Origin: Acanthaster planci
Lineage: Eukaryota; Echinodermata; Asteroidea; Valvatida; Acanthasteridae
Assembly: GCF_001949145.1 (NCBI RefSeq)
Contig: NW_019091382.1
Coordinates: 530,012-594,011, forward strand
Length of the DNA: 64,000 nucleotides
Direction: 5' to 3'
Both the position numbers and the translations under genes were made by a program. The stretch's first letter is position 1. Each line of letters begins with the position of its first letter. The notes beneath the pieces were generated by a model, which searched no databases, was not told the origin of the DNA, and worked only from the letters and a program-made list of their open reading frames with translations. Below are positions 1 through 17,805 of this stretch, one piece after another.

Positions 1-748
1 CAATACCCAACAGTTTGGGATAAGAATTGAAGCTATGCATGGTGGAAGTACTGTAAAATTGGGTTAGGCTTGCGGTTGCACCATGTACAATGAAAAATCT
101 CTTTTATGAGTGTGTTGTTCTGAGAAGAACCGATGGTAAAAACTGTTCGGGGGAGAAAAGTTTTTCGTGCAAAGTGCTGTGATGTTGCTCTTTGCCTGTT
201 TGAAGAAACATTTTTCAGTGAAAACTTCAATATTGTAGTGGAGCCCATCATAAAATCATTAACAAGACCAGTCACAAGTAACAGGGTGACCAGTAACAGA
301 CAGCCATGATATTCATCCGATTTAAATTGGATTTCTGACTTCTGGGAGGGGGGGTTGGGAAAAAGTTCCAACTCTGATTTATAAAACACTGCAGTTAGCC
401 TACTGGAACATTTTCCCCGTTTTACTTCGGCACGGCCAGCATGTAGATGCAACACTTTGGTGGCAACGTTTACGCTCCGAAAAAATTCCCTAATTTTGTT
501 CAAGGGTCAAATATCATGCCTGAACAGAGGACTCTGAATGCTTTTGCTGCAGTTCATTTGAGTAGCTTGTAGCTTGAATTTAGACTGCAGGTTTTATGAT
601 GGTCATGTGGTGGTCATGTGATGGTCTAAGAGAGGTCTTAACTACAACACCGACAGACTTGTGCATGAATCTTTTAAAGGATCTGCATTTATCATATGAG
701 CTCTGGCATAACAACTTAAAATCATACGTACTTATATGTGTGGTGTCA

Positions 749-925
749 ATACGGCTGTTTCACAATAGTGCGCCACCAAGAGTTTGCAACGTGATGGCCA
801 ATCACAATGTGCAAAATAAGTTGACCCAGTGCTCGTTTGGAAATGGTCAATAGATTTCTCGCATTGTGATTGGTCAACACATTGCAAACTCTTGGTGGCG
901 CACTATTGTGAATCACCCGTACTAC
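749..925. mobile_element. MITE family A, copy 1
   Basis: Near-palindromic ~180-bp element. Both ends carry TTCACAATAGTGCGCC next to AAGAGTTTGCAA and GGCCAATCACAA, in inverted orientation. Same family at 33534-33714 and 60157-60333. Confidence 0.85.
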
Positions 926-1016
926 TAGGTGTACATGAAGTCAGGCAGTGCCCAAATCAGCTGGCTGTGGCTAACATTTACACAGGCTTCAATGGCAAGT
1001 TGCTAGAGGCAGTATT

Positions 1017-1228
1017 TTTCAATTGAATGTGCACAAAAACAAATATACCCGGGACGGAACAGCCACTCAGGCTGCATTCAAATCTGTTGTCTAGAGCTAG
1101 ATCTACATGTAGCATAGGTGTGCAGACAATAGACCTCAGACCTCAGTCTGCATCATGGACTTTAGAGAGAATAGCCATATTCGTTCCGTCCCCGGTATAT
1201 TCGTTTTTGTGCACATTCAACTGAAAAA
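1017..1228. mobile_element. MITE family D
   Basis: About 40-bp terminal inverted repeats: left 1019-1060 (TTGAATGTGCACAAAAACAA ...) and right 1183-1226. Short pieces with the GTGCACATTC motif recur at 3337-3380, 4438-4460, 32590 and 32825. Confidence 0.75.
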
Positions 1229-1274
1229 TTCAACTTGCATCCCATATCCTACAAACTGCTTTCATTTTTTTCAG

Positions 1275-1362
1275 GCCAATGAAGGAGAGGAGGAAGATCT
1301 TGGAGCAGAACTTGACCCCAGTCAAGAACAGGATCATGCTGTCTGAGTCCAAAGACATCTCA
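1275..1362 (+). CDS. LIG3: LIG3 exon a (adenylation domain)
   Basis: Acceptor tttttttcag and donor TCA|GTGAGT bound 29 codons plus one split base. The peptide contains MKERRKILEQ and KNRIMLSES, matching the LIG3-specific PLKERRKFL segment before motif IV. This is the first LIG3 exon I could find; bases 1-1274 look intronic. Confidence 0.93.
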
Positions 1363-4300
1363 GTGAGTTTGCCTTCTGGAAATCCCATGGGGGGACGTAT
1401 TTAAATTCCATCATTGCCCAGTCTTGTAATCATTTTCAGTGGCCATTTTTGCCAACCCCAAGCGCTGCTGCTTCCGACTGTTCCAATTTTCTGCTGGTGT
1501 TGAAACTGTACTCGTATATTGTGTTGAACTGCAATGCTCAGGGACATAACTGCTGTATTGACATAGATTCACCTGCCCTGTTCATTTTTTAACTTAAGCC
1601 CATCTTTTGTGTAATCCCAAGCTTCCGTCTGCTTGGAGTTCTTGCGAGATGATGTAATAATGCTTACATGTATGGGGGGAGGGGTTGATGTGTACCAAAG
1701 TTACTGATTTTCCATCTTTGGTTGGTTTTTTTAATCCATTTCAGGTGGCCAGTGACCTGTCCAGCTTGATCATGAGCGTCATCCGTGAGGGACTGGAAGG
1801 CTTGGTGCTCAAAGACAAAATGGTCAGTCCATTTCATGTTCCTATTTGGGCAGATGGGACGAATGCTCATCTGATTCAAACTTGGGGCAATTTGGTTGCG
1901 GGATTGAATGATTGCACTTGGTGCCTTCGTATTCCTACTGGGGCTGGTTAATTGCTGAGGTCAGTTATACTTGTGGATTGAATATTCATACTTGGTCAGT
2001 TGGTTTGTGGACTTCCTTAATTGGGTAGGAGCAGGCTGGCTCATTGTGTACTAAATATACTAGTTGGGAAACTTGCAAAGTGAGAGTCTTTATATTGTAG
2101 ACTAACTAATCCCAGTAGACGGCATAACTGCGGTGGCATCGCACTCACATGCACATTCTTCAGGTTGACGCGCATGTGCATTTGGCAAATCATAACCCCC
2201 TCAGAGAGGCATGTAATGGGCGCGTACCACCTGTCCACAAGCGTTATGCCACCTGTCCACGAGCATTGTGCCACCTATCCATGAGCATTGTGCCACCTGT
2301 CCACGAGCATTGTACCACCTATCCACGAGCGTTGTGCCACCTGTCTACGAGCGTTGTGCCACCCGTCCACGCGCATTGTGCCACCTGTCCATGAGCGTTG
2401 TGCCACCTGTCCACGAGCATTGTGCCACCTATCCACGAGCGTTGTGCTACCTGTCTACGAGCGTTGTGCCACCCGTCCACGCGCATTGTGCCACCTGTCC
2501 ATGAGCGTTGTGCCACTTGTCCACGGGCTTCCAGTTCTGGTTGTCGAATTACACTGTCGTGTGGATTCTTTGCTTTAGAGTGTCTATGAGCCCGGCAAGA
2601 GACATTGGCTAAAAGTGAAGAAGGATTACCTTGCCGAGGGAGCCATGGCTGACACAGCTGATCTCATTGTCCTCGGAGCGTACTACGGAACAGGCAGCAA
2701 AGGTATGATTTCATTTCCATGTCTGGATCAATCCTTTAATAATGAATCATTTCTGAGCCACAGTCTTGGTGCCAAGCACTCACTGACCCTCATGAGTATT
2801 TTGTAATTCTGTGATTTATCATTGGAAGGGCCAGAACTTCAATGTGCTTTGCTCTTGTAAACATAAATTTCTGGAACCAAAGGGGAGGGTTGATGTAATG
2901 GAATGTTTAGCATAGTGTTGCCTCAACCTTTTATCATCATGAGCAGCATCTTCATGAAAACATCACAGTCCGCATTGTAGCTAAATGTTCAGTGTCGTGC
3001 CAACCTACTGCAGTGACTTGCACCAGGACCAAGTATTCTCATGAAACAATCTCCATCTTCCCTCCCTCTTTGTCCAAGGTGGCATCATGTCAACCTTCCT
3101 GATGGGCGTCCACGACCCGGCCACAGACCGCTTCTTGACGGTCACCAAGTGTACGGGGCTTGACGACCAGACCCTGAACCAGCTCAACCGTGATTTAGCT
3201 GTGGACAAGATCAGCAAGGACTCTGCCAAGGTGCCCAGCTGGCTACACGTCAGCCGGGGGCTGGTGCCGGACTTTGTGGTCAAAGACCCCAAGGTGAGGT
3301 CACGTGATTCTGAAGAAAACTTGTGCACCATTCCAAAACTTTTGTGCACATTCGGTTGAATTTTTTTCGTGCACATTCTGAGTAAACCTGATAGTTTGTT
3401 CTGTCTGGCCACATGCCATCTACAGTTATTTAATGGAGTCAGTTGCCTTGACATTACACAGACACATTTCTCTATGAAGCAACCACCTTGGCTTCTGCCA
3501 CCCTTTAATAGACGCAGATGCAGCTTGGGCTTGAAATGATACATGCGGCTAGCAATGCGGCTAGCCATTGTTACTGGCTAGCTGCAGCAGCCACTTCCCA
3601 TGGACATGTATGTGACCACCAGCCACAGCCACAGCCACTTGATTTGAACACCCTAATCTCAGAAGTAGCTTTGCTGTGCGTACATTCTTGGCAATCAGCC
3701 CTGCCTTTTTTTTTTTTACAGAAAGCCCCAGTGTGGGAGATCATGGGGGCAGAGTTTACGCAGTCCGATAACCACACCGCGGGGGGGATCTCCATCCGCT
3801 TCCCCCGAGTGAGCCGATTCAGGGACGACAAAGATTGGAAGACCGCCAACAACCTGGAGAGGTTAAAGGTCAGCCTAATAACTAGCCAAACCGCAATAGG
3901 TCCCCGTCTTATAGCAGTCTGTGGGTTTCCATTCGCATACCATTTTATTTCTAGTTGTCGTGTACTTGACACAGAACTGAATACAGCATAGTCTAATACA
4001 GCAAAGGTTTTACTCATAAAACATATTTCTTATTTTAAAGATTACGTGGCTTGCTCGAGAACACACCCCGAGTCCCATGTTATAAAAATTGCCTCAGAGT
4101 ATTCAGAGAGGCTTTTGTGATTGCTTTCATTTGGTTGATCTCTGATACTAGGCGCTTTCTAAGAAGTCCAAGGAGACCAGCGATATCCCAGACCTGATCT
4201 CGAAGAAGACGGCTTCGCCCGCCAAGATATCTGCCCAGATGCACAAGAGGTCCAAGCCTGCCTCCGATGTGGAGGAGGATGAAGATTACGAGGGTGACAC

Positions 4301-6845
4301 AGACGAGGAAGTAGATGAAGAGAGAAAACCTAGCCCTGCCAAGAAGATGAAGATAGACAACGGGGATGGAACAAGTAGTGCCAAGGTAAGACACACATTC
4401 TTGTCTGTCTGCCTAGGTTTGGTATCAATGTCCTATTTTGTGCACATTCTGTTGAAAATGTAGGATGTCCGCAATTGGCACTGTACACCTGACCAAACCA
4501 ACGTGCAGGCACTGATCTTTCATTGGTTCTTGTGAATAGGCACAAGTAGGTGTTTTCAGGCTAAGTAGACTTTTTGACTCCATACACCCGCTTCATCAGA
4601 GAGCAGTCAAGATGCAGAGAGCAAATGTGGTCTCCCAACTCCCCATGCTCAAAAAGAAGCCCCACATCACGGGTCATTCAAGAACATTAGCATGCAGATG
4701 CGATGTCATCTGCACAGCTGTGTGCTGCCTCACAGGTGATGAAGATGCTTGATGGCATGATGTCACATACACTAGACAGCAAAAGAAACTTGCCACTGCA
4801 TAAAACTTAAGGCTCATTCTGTTACATTCTGTGACTTTTGATTCAGTAACCAAGTTGCTGTGCATGTCAATTTCGTCTTTGTTATAAAGATAATCGCTTG
4901 TTTTGGGGCATGCGATTAGTAAGGGGTATTGCAGCATACCTGTGTACAAAAATTGTTTATCTCTATGCGGTGAATTTTGATGTGTGGCCTTTGACAGAAG
5001 TGGCAAGTTTCTTTTGCTGTCCAGTGTACTTTGTTCTAGAATGTCCTTGAGGATTTTGTATTTTCTGTGTGCAGGGTAAGCCGGCTTGCAAGTATGGAGC
5101 CCAGTGTTACCAGACGAATCCCCGGCACAAAACCAAATACAGCCACCCTGCAGGTTCCAATGGATCGCCGAGCAAGACTGTCAGCCCTAGCAAGGTTAGT
5201 CCCCGGCTGTCATCAGCACCCAGCTTTCCTCGATGCTTTCTGGTCATATTTTATAGCCCAGCATTCTGAAAAACGAGGCTGAAGAATTACGAGTCATGTA
5301 CACTTGAGCAATAAACACTCCTCAACTTTCATAGTCTACACCTACCAAACCTTTCTGCTACGTCAATACTTTCGAATCACTTTCAGGTGTGAAAAATAAC
5401 GAAAGGGTAAACAAATTTTCAGACATCAATATTACTCTAGACAGTTTTAGGATGGTGGCTCACATTTTACAGATTCGACTTCTTTCTGGAGATGAAACCA
5501 TCATTCAAGTGTGCAGTGCCCCCCGTACAACTGATAAATAAGAATATACTTATCAAGTAAGCCCCGCCCATATGTCGACATGAATCACAGCTTTGATTGG
5601 TCAGAACAGGATGGGGCAGGGCTTAATGGATTGGTCTATTCTTGAAGGCACTGGAGTCATGACAAGAAGTCATGCTTGGATTTTTTTTTTTTTATTTATC
5701 CATGCAGACCCAAGCAGCCAGTCCTTCCAAGCCTGCCTCTATTGCTCCTACGAGCACAGTAAAACCGAGCATGCACAGTCCTGCCAAGGTTGGTACAACC
5801 CAGAAGTCATGTCGAATTCTACACAGAGTCGGCCTGATTTCATCGGTGCAGTATTGACACACACTCATCCTCACACGTCTGGAGATCTGTTCTTTCTTTG
5901 GTTCACTTGTGCCTGAATTTTCTGAATTGACAATGTTAAGTTGGTGACGCCCTTCTCATTCGTTTCTTGGAAGCTGCACTTGTTTGCTCAAGAACAGATC
6001 AAGAACCAAGTGTTCAGGGACTGCAATTTTTTGAAAGGGGGGAAATTGAACTTTTTATGAACTTTTATGGACTTTCTGAGGTGTACCCTTAACTGTGGTG
6101 TTGTTGACATTATCTAAAGAATTCTTACAAATAACTTAAAATGTGAGTGCGTCTTTCTCTCAACCAATCCTATATTCTGTTCTACCTAGGGACTGGCCAA
6201 CATCTTCTCGGGTTTGTCCGTTTACTTGCCCAAGACTATTGCTGACTACTACAAACTCAAGCGCTACGTGGTTGCATACGACGGCGACGTGCTGACCGAT
6301 TTCAACAAGGCCAACGCGACGCATTTTGTGGTGGATGTAAACGCAGAGGTATGGAAATACATGTGGTGTTGTTAAAGCTTTCATGTTTGAAGGATTATAT
6401 ATCGACTTATCCCAACTCTCCCATTTTCCACCAAATCCACAAGGATTTTGGAAGATTCTGTAGGATTGGGGAAGGTAGAGCCCAGCCACTGTTACTTGAG
6501 GCTTAATGCCCCTTGAAAGTTGAAGTAGAAAGAATGTGTCATTGGTTTTGTGCACAGAGAAGAAATGCAAATAATTCAGCAGTGTTCCAAGCAAAAATGC
6601 GTCAGGAATTTGAGTAAAATAACTGAATAGAATTTCAATTTAATATTTTAGCACAGACATTCAAAGTGCAGCTAGACAAATTTGTGCTGACCACTTTTCC
6701 ATTCGGTCATTCATTTTGAATTCTTCCCCCCCCCCAGGAAAAAGAAGCTACCCCGCCTGGAAAGATTGGGGTCACACCCGCCTGGATCTGGGAGTGTGTC
6801 AAACAGAAAAGGATCCTACCCGCCTCCAAATTTGCCCCCAAATGA
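1275..6845 (+). CDS. LIG3: DNA ligase III, C-terminal half (10 exons, 5' end off window)
   Basis: ATP-dependent DNA ligase that seals nicks in base-excision, single-strand-break and mitochondrial repair, normally with XRCC1. Exons join in frame: 1275-1362, 1745-1822, 2579-2702, 3079-3293, 3722-3868, 4152-4385, 5075-5194, 5708-5788, 6190-6348, 6738-6845, giving 450 residues to a TGA stop. Visible motifs are motif IV (EGLEGLVLKD, residues 44-53), motif V (HWLKVKKDYL) and motif VI (RFRDDKDW, in the fifth exon). A lysine/Ser-Pro-rich linker with an acidic stretch follows, then a PBZ-type C-x5-C-x6-H-x5-H finger (residues 300-319), a second Ser-Pro linker and a BRCT domain (about 363-445). The order catalytic core then BRCT identifies LIG3 rather than LIG1 or LIG4. 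The zf-PARP finger, DNA-binding domain and adenylation lysine lie upstream of the window. The PBZ finger is not present in vertebrate LIG3 as I know it. Confidence 0.96.
1745..1822 (+). CDS. LIG3: LIG3 exon b (motif IV)
   Basis: 26 codons between tccatttcag and ATG|GTCAGT. It encodes IREGLEGLVLKD, nucleotidyltransferase motif IV, whose acidic residue helps bind the metal in the adenylation and nick-sealing steps. Both ends are in phase 0. Confidence 0.95.
2223..2529. repeat. 22-bp minisatellite with 110-bp higher-order period
   Basis: About 14 units of GAGCATTGTGCCACCTGTCC-type sequence, period 22 bp. A block of five units (110 bp) is duplicated almost exactly (2346 and 2456). The period is not a multiple of three, so all three plus frames read open through the array; these are not genes. 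It lies in the LIG3 intron just before exon c. Confidence 0.93.
2579..2702 (+). CDS. LIG3: LIG3 exon c (motif V)
   Basis: Starts after tgctttag and ends AAA G|GTATGA (phase 1). It encodes YEPGKRHWLKVKKDYL (motif V, with the lysine pair contacting ATP) and EGAMADTADLIVLGAYYGTG, the start of the OB-fold domain, typical of LIG3. The acceptor lies about 50 bp after a 22-bp minisatellite. Confidence 0.96.
3079..3293 (+). CDS. LIG3: LIG3 exon d (OB-fold domain)
   Basis: Acceptor ctttgtccaag and donor CCCAAG|GTGAGG. It completes the split Gly codon and encodes 71 more residues, including STFLMGVHDP, VTKCTGLDD and KVPSWLHVSR, which align along the LIG3 OB-fold domain. The ORF is GC-rich compared with the flanking introns. 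Confidence 0.95.
3722..3868 (+). CDS. LIG3: LIG3 exon e (motif VI)
   Basis: 49 codons between a long T-tract/acag acceptor and TTAAAG|GTCAGC. It encodes VWEIMGAEFT, GGISIRFPR and RFRDDKDW; the last is motif VI, needed for enzyme adenylation. Confidence 0.96.
4152..4385 (+). CDS. LIG3: LIG3 exon f (basic/acidic linker)
   Basis: 78 codons, phase 0 at both ends, between ctgatactag and GCCAAG|GTAAGA. Low-complexity linker with SPAK motifs, a basic patch (MHKRSK), an acidic run (VEEDEDYEGDTDEEVDEE) and a likely nuclear-localisation-like PAKKMKID. The linker diverges freely among LIG3 proteins, so assignment rests on phase and on flanking exons. Confidence 0.85.
4768..5028. mobile_element. MITE in LIG3 intron f
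   Basis: Terminal inverted repeats of 30 bp with one mismatch: left begins TACACTAGACAGCAAAAGAA, right ends TTCTTTTGCTGTCCAGTGTA. It ends 46 bp before the PBZ exon. Confidence 0.8.
5075..5194 (+). CDS. LIG3: LIG3 exon g: PBZ poly(ADP-ribose)-binding zinc finger
   Basis: 40 codons, phase 0-0, between ttctgtgtgcag and AGCAAG|GTTAGT. The peptide has CKYGAQCYQ...NPRHKTKYSHPAG, i.e. C-x5-C-x6-H-x5-H with the Tyr/Gly after the first Cys and Tyr after the second. This is the PBZ signature of APLF and CHFR, which binds poly(ADP-ribose). It would recruit the ligase to PARP-marked breaks. Its symmetric single exon suits gain by exon shuffling; the alternative that it belongs to another gene is unlikely because phases and linker composition continue on both sides. 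Confidence 0.88.
5708..5788 (+). CDS. LIG3: LIG3 exon h (Ser/Pro/Lys linker)
   Basis: 27 codons, phase 0-0, between a T-rich/catgcag acceptor and GCCAAG|GTTGGT. It repeats ASPSK and HSPAK motifs like those in exons f and g, so it probably extends the same flexible, perhaps phosphorylated, linker. Confidence 0.75.
6190..6348 (+). CDS. LIG3: LIG3 exon i (BRCT, first part)
   Basis: 53 codons between gttctacctag and GCAGAG|GTATGG. It encodes NIFSGLSVYLP, YYKLKRYVVAYDGDV and ATHFVV, the first strand, helix and strands of the LIG3 C-terminal BRCT, which pairs with the XRCC1 BRCT. Confidence 0.94.
6738..6845 (+). CDS. LIG3: LIG3 last coding exon (BRCT end and stop)
   Basis: Acceptor is a C13 run followed by ag. 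The exon gives 35 codons plus TGA at 6843-6845. TPAWIWECVKQKRILP carries the invariant BRCT Trp and closing helix. Confidence 0.94.
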   Translation, partial: EKEATPPGKIGVTPAWIWECVKQKRILPASKFAPK

Positions 6846-7007
6846 GGAACGAAATGAGAAGCTGCAATAAGTGTAATATACGCAAACAAATACGTGTATA
6901 AATGCCCCAAATCTACTCAGACTCTGAAGTTAGAAAAATGAAATAATGCCAAATTATACAACTTTTTTTACATTTCAAGATTGAACATTTTTGATACTTA
7001 TGCTTGA

Positions 7008-7013
7008 AATAAA
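7008..7013 (+). promoter_or_regulatory. LIG3: LIG3 poly(A) signal AATAAA
   Basis: First canonical AATAAA downstream of the LIG3 stop, 163 bp into the 3' UTR, followed by AT-rich sequence. A second AATAAA is at about 7050. Confidence 0.55.
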
Positions 7014-7581
7014 CACGTTATTTTCATTCAATTTTTCATTTTTAAATTAATAAATACACAAGGATGTCAGATTTCCATGGTTTAGTAAAGTCAGTAATAT
7101 TTTTTTTTTCTACCGAATAGCGTACAAGTGCACTTCTGTTAATCACATGTTTTAGTTTTTTATACTAAGATGGTTGGAGGACAACTAATTTTTGTTCTGT
7201 TTTGCTTTTTCTTTCAATTTTCTGTGCAGCAGTGAAACTGTTTTTCTGTTTGTCATGAGAGTTTGTGCTCATCTAGGGAGGGCGCCATTGGACCTTTTAC
7301 TGAAATCCTTGGTTGTTTGTACTTAGCTGAGTTTCAGAGATGAAGTTCGGTCATTTTGTTTCGTGGCGTGGATTGCAGAAGGTGCCAGCGATGAATTTGA
7401 AATGATGATGGAGATGAAGATTTCAAAGATAGACTTCTGGCAAGATGAGAGGTCCATAAGGCAAGTGGGTTGTAGTCACTGGTATATTTTTTTTTTCAAA
7501 ATGTTGCAGGTTGGGGATAGACTATCAGTCTGTGTGCTTTGGTGTGTATATTAATAGCAATGATGTCAATGATATGTAGTG

Positions 7582-8156
7582 TTAACCACTTCAAGCCGGG
7601 GCATTTTTCAATGTTGATGATGCTAGGCCGGCATGACTATCATTTTTTCCGTTTTCAAAATCCTTCAAAAATTCATCATTTCATTTAACGCACGAAGTAA
7701 TCTTTAGGCACTACTCCAAGTTGACAGGTGACCTTTACTGACGTCTGAGTATTTCAGCCAGGCCCGCAGCCTTGTAAAAAGAGCCCAGATTGTGCGGTGT
7801 TACACAGTTGTCTTTTGTTCACGAACCTGGCTCAGTGCACTGCTGACCTCTTTTCAATAGGGGCCAGATTAGCGTGCAGCGGTACTGTGTGGCTCATCGC
7901 TGCGATGGTGGAGCGCTTTTGTCCCCAGTGGTAATCCACTCGCTCTCAATGCCCCAAACCCTGGTATACGGTTTCAAAACAAGGCTGGATTATCACCACT
8001 TTTGAGAGTGAAAAATGTCGGTCATGCCCAGCAGCCTGGTCTTTTGTTCGGAGTAAGGTCTTTTGTTACAGGGCTCTGTTTCCTTTGTCTTTGACCCCGG
8101 CCACTCATATAAACCATACGTCTCCAATCCCGGAGTCCCCGGCGGGAAGTGGTTAA
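7582..8156. mobile_element. piggyBac-like MITE family B, copy 1
   Basis: 575 bp from TTAACCACTT to AAGTGGTTAA; the ends are inverted repeats and begin with TTAA, the piggyBac target site. The interior shares long blocks with two other copies, such as CAGATTAGCGTGCAGCGGTA. No transposase ORF. Confidence 0.88.
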
Positions 8157-9456
8157 AGCCACATGCAAGGGAAAAAGCACACAGCCCCAAATACTATACA
8201 GCTTGAGATCTAGGCCTGAGTGTGCCCCGGGAAAAAATTAAAAAGTCAAGATGCTACAAGGGGAACATACACCGCCACATGCGGTTCAGTAGCACAACGT
8301 CGTTAAAACTAAAAAAGCAAAACAAAATTGCCCACCTGACACAGTGTGGCGTTGTGACCGGTGGCATCTGAAGTAGTGTCAAGTTGGCGTATTAGGCAGG
8401 TCAGTAGAGTGTGCAGGTGTGTGTGACACAGTAATGCAGCAGAAAGTCAATTATTTTGAAGGTCCAAACAAGGAAAAGAAAAAATACAATCCTGTCTCTG
8501 CTGCCATATTTTCAGAGTAATATATTCTCCACCGTTTGAAAATGAAATCAGTGAATTATGAATTAGTGTGTATTTTGGAATCATTTGAATTTACAACAAT
8601 ATGTACTAATGAACCAGCAATTTTTTTAATAATAAACAAGACCCTCACTCGTCGTTTTGGTTGGTTTCCTTTAAAAAGTTCTCTTCCCATCCAATTTTTG
8701 TCCATACATGTCAATTTTTCAACAAAACATTTCTTTGCAAAATGTCATCAAATTTCCTTCATTGCTGTTGCTTTTTTTTTTTTACACGTAATTAATCACA
8801 GGAACACTAGCATTCTGAAGTTTAAAAAAAAATCAAAATACTTGCAATCAAAAGCATACATTATTACAATTATACAAAGATTATTGAAAATTTCCAGTTT
8901 TCAAACATGTTGGTACAACCTCTTGTGACGACTTTTCTCTTGCGTACATGAAGCAAACTGGAATGCGCAATGCAACGAAAAAACAGGCTAGTCCATTGGC
9001 AAAATAACACAGATTGTTTTAAAAAAAGAAAAAGTATTATTTTACAGTTTCTACATTTCTGCCCGACGCAGAAAATACGTACCCTAACTTACGGTAAACG
9101 TACAGGTTTCGCCCTTTATATGTGAATATCCAGTCCAAATCCTGTCTATCCAAACAAGTCTGTGGTCTCATATGGTATAGTTCATTGGCGTTGAACAGAA
9201 CATGCACAGCAACTAAACCCTCATTGAAAAGATTATTTCTACGGGGAAAAAAAGTACCAGTTACTGTCATTTTACAATTATTGATTAAACCCTTCCGCTA
9301 TCTTAGCCAGTGGTGACCACTTTTGTGGCGCTGCTAAAACACCAACTGCTGATGAAAATCTGGGTAAACCTCAGTGTACGTATTTGTGCATCTAAATTTT
9401 GCACTTGAGTATCAGTGGATGTTTGCGTGCTGGGGTGGATACAAATAGACTGCGTG

Positions 9457-9462
9457 TTTATT
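9457..9462 (-). promoter_or_regulatory. CAPZB: Possible CAPZB poly(A) signal
   Basis: TTTATT on the plus strand, i.e. AATAAA on the minus strand, about 1.16 kb beyond the CAPZB stop. I saw no nearer canonical hexamer, so the 3' UTR may be long; only RNA ends would show it. Confidence 0.3.
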
Positions 9463-10618
9463 TCCTAACATTATTTTGGAGAAGTGTTGTTACATTGCTA
9501 TGTGTTTGGCCCAGTGCCGAGTGCTTGGGTTCGCCCTGAAATAAATGTGGAAGTTTTATGTAAAAATTGAAGACAGTCAAAATGGGGCCAAGGTGGCAGT
9601 GCATTAAGGCAAGAACCCCACATCGGATGGTATCCACAATTCCAAAGCCACAGCTCACCTGCGGCAACAGTGCAATAAGTCAATGACTTGTAGTGGTGGC
9701 CAATTTTCGTTTGAATGGAGCACATTCTGGCATGGCAGTTGTGGCCCTCAACTTTCCCCAACTGCTGCCCCCCCCAACCAACCAAAAAGTACCTGCTTTA
9801 CATAGGTCATTGATGCAAGTGCCAATTCACTAACAAAATCACAACAAAATCTGTTGCTGCCTGCACCATGCCATATAGCCATGTTTGGAAATAATTTAGG
9901 ACTACACTGTCAACATTTCTCCATCCTCCATCGCTGAAGAAAAGGAAAAAAAGAGGAAGCTACTGTTGTGAGAGTGCCAAGCACACTCTGAAAAACGTAA
10001 CTAAATACCAAGTATATGCAATTCAAATTTCAACAAACTCTTCGACTGACAGGTTTCTTTTTCCTCTACATTTACATGGTTAATAATATAAACACAAGGC
10101 ATGAAGTTAGTAATGCGATTAACCATATTTTTGGAGTTATCCTGTGAAAGGCAATTGAAAGGCATGGAAAAAAAGAAGATAAATAACACGTCCTGTTTAA
10201 AAGTTAACATTATCTTCCATGCTTGGAATGAATTCTAACTTGTTCGCTTTTCTTCCCAAAATTGTTAATTATGCTGTCCCTAAGTTCTTATTTTGTCTCG
10301 AGTCCCGGAGTGAGACACGACTGTTGTCTGACTGTGGCAGACGCGAACAGGAAATCAATAAATACCAGTGCCGGTATTTTGTAAAACAAGAAAACCAAAA
10401 TAAATGACAGTCTGCCTTATAAATTGAGAACGTTCCATACTTCCATTCACATCTACCCACGCGGGAGATTTCTGTCATCGACTGTGGCGGTGTTGAGAAC
10501 CCGTGCCACTGCAAAATCTTTGTACGCCCCCAAAGCCCTAGCCCCACCTCCTGACTTGCCTGTTAACGTGGAGGATATTATATCAATCACAGAGGATGAC
10601 GCTGTGCCAACACTACCC

Positions 10619-17622
<7,004 letters not shown>

Positions 17623-17805
17623 TGTTACTCAAATGATGCTGCCCTTGGAAAATAACGTCCAAACTGCGCCTCAAACTCGAAAGAAAACCACTTCGCGTAT
17701 GATTCCCTCCAAGATGGCGGACATCCGGGCAACTATGACGTTTTCCATGGCTAAAAAATCGGGCCAATCAAAAGCCGCAGTCGTGATCCACCGGACCATA
17801 TAAGG
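17623..17805 (-). promoter_or_regulatory. CAPZB 5' UTR / core promoter region
   Basis: CpG-containing 180-bp stretch with a YY1-type CCGCCATCTTGG and an inverted CCAAT box. A possible upstream ORF starts at the gene-strand ATG overlapping the YY1 site. The transcription start cannot be placed exactly. Confidence 0.5.

Larger units (their letters stand above)
1..1274. other. LIG3 intron, repeat-rich
   Basis: No exon recognised. Holds fragments related to the CACAAGT fold-back family (about 252-305 and 548-583), a ~180-bp near-palindrome (749-925) and an inverted-repeat element (1017-1228). Confidence 0.6.
6846..10618. other. Convergent intergenic region and 3' UTRs
   Basis: LIG3 3' UTR on the left, one TTAA element (7582-8156), then AT-rich sequence and probably the long CAPZB 3' UTR on the right. 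No further gene seen. Confidence 0.6.

Noticed and set aside
2149-2589. Overlapping open frames with repeated CHLSTS/VPPVHE peptides
   Set aside because: They are the three frames of a 22-bp minisatellite; a period not divisible by three keeps every frame open if it lacks stops.
3518-4017. Longer frames overlapping LIG3 exon e on both strands
   Set aside because: The plus frame is the exon with intron read-through; the minus frame is its shadow.
8536-8928. 130-codon plus-strand frame
   Set aside because: AT-rich, lysine/phenylalanine-heavy sequence in the convergent 3' region; no homology.
9880-9937. Strong minus-strand acceptor (CCTTTTCTTCAG) as the CAPZB last exon
   Set aside because: Reading on in the required phase gives no CapZ beta C-terminus; the exon at 10703-10619 does and ends in a stop at the right length.
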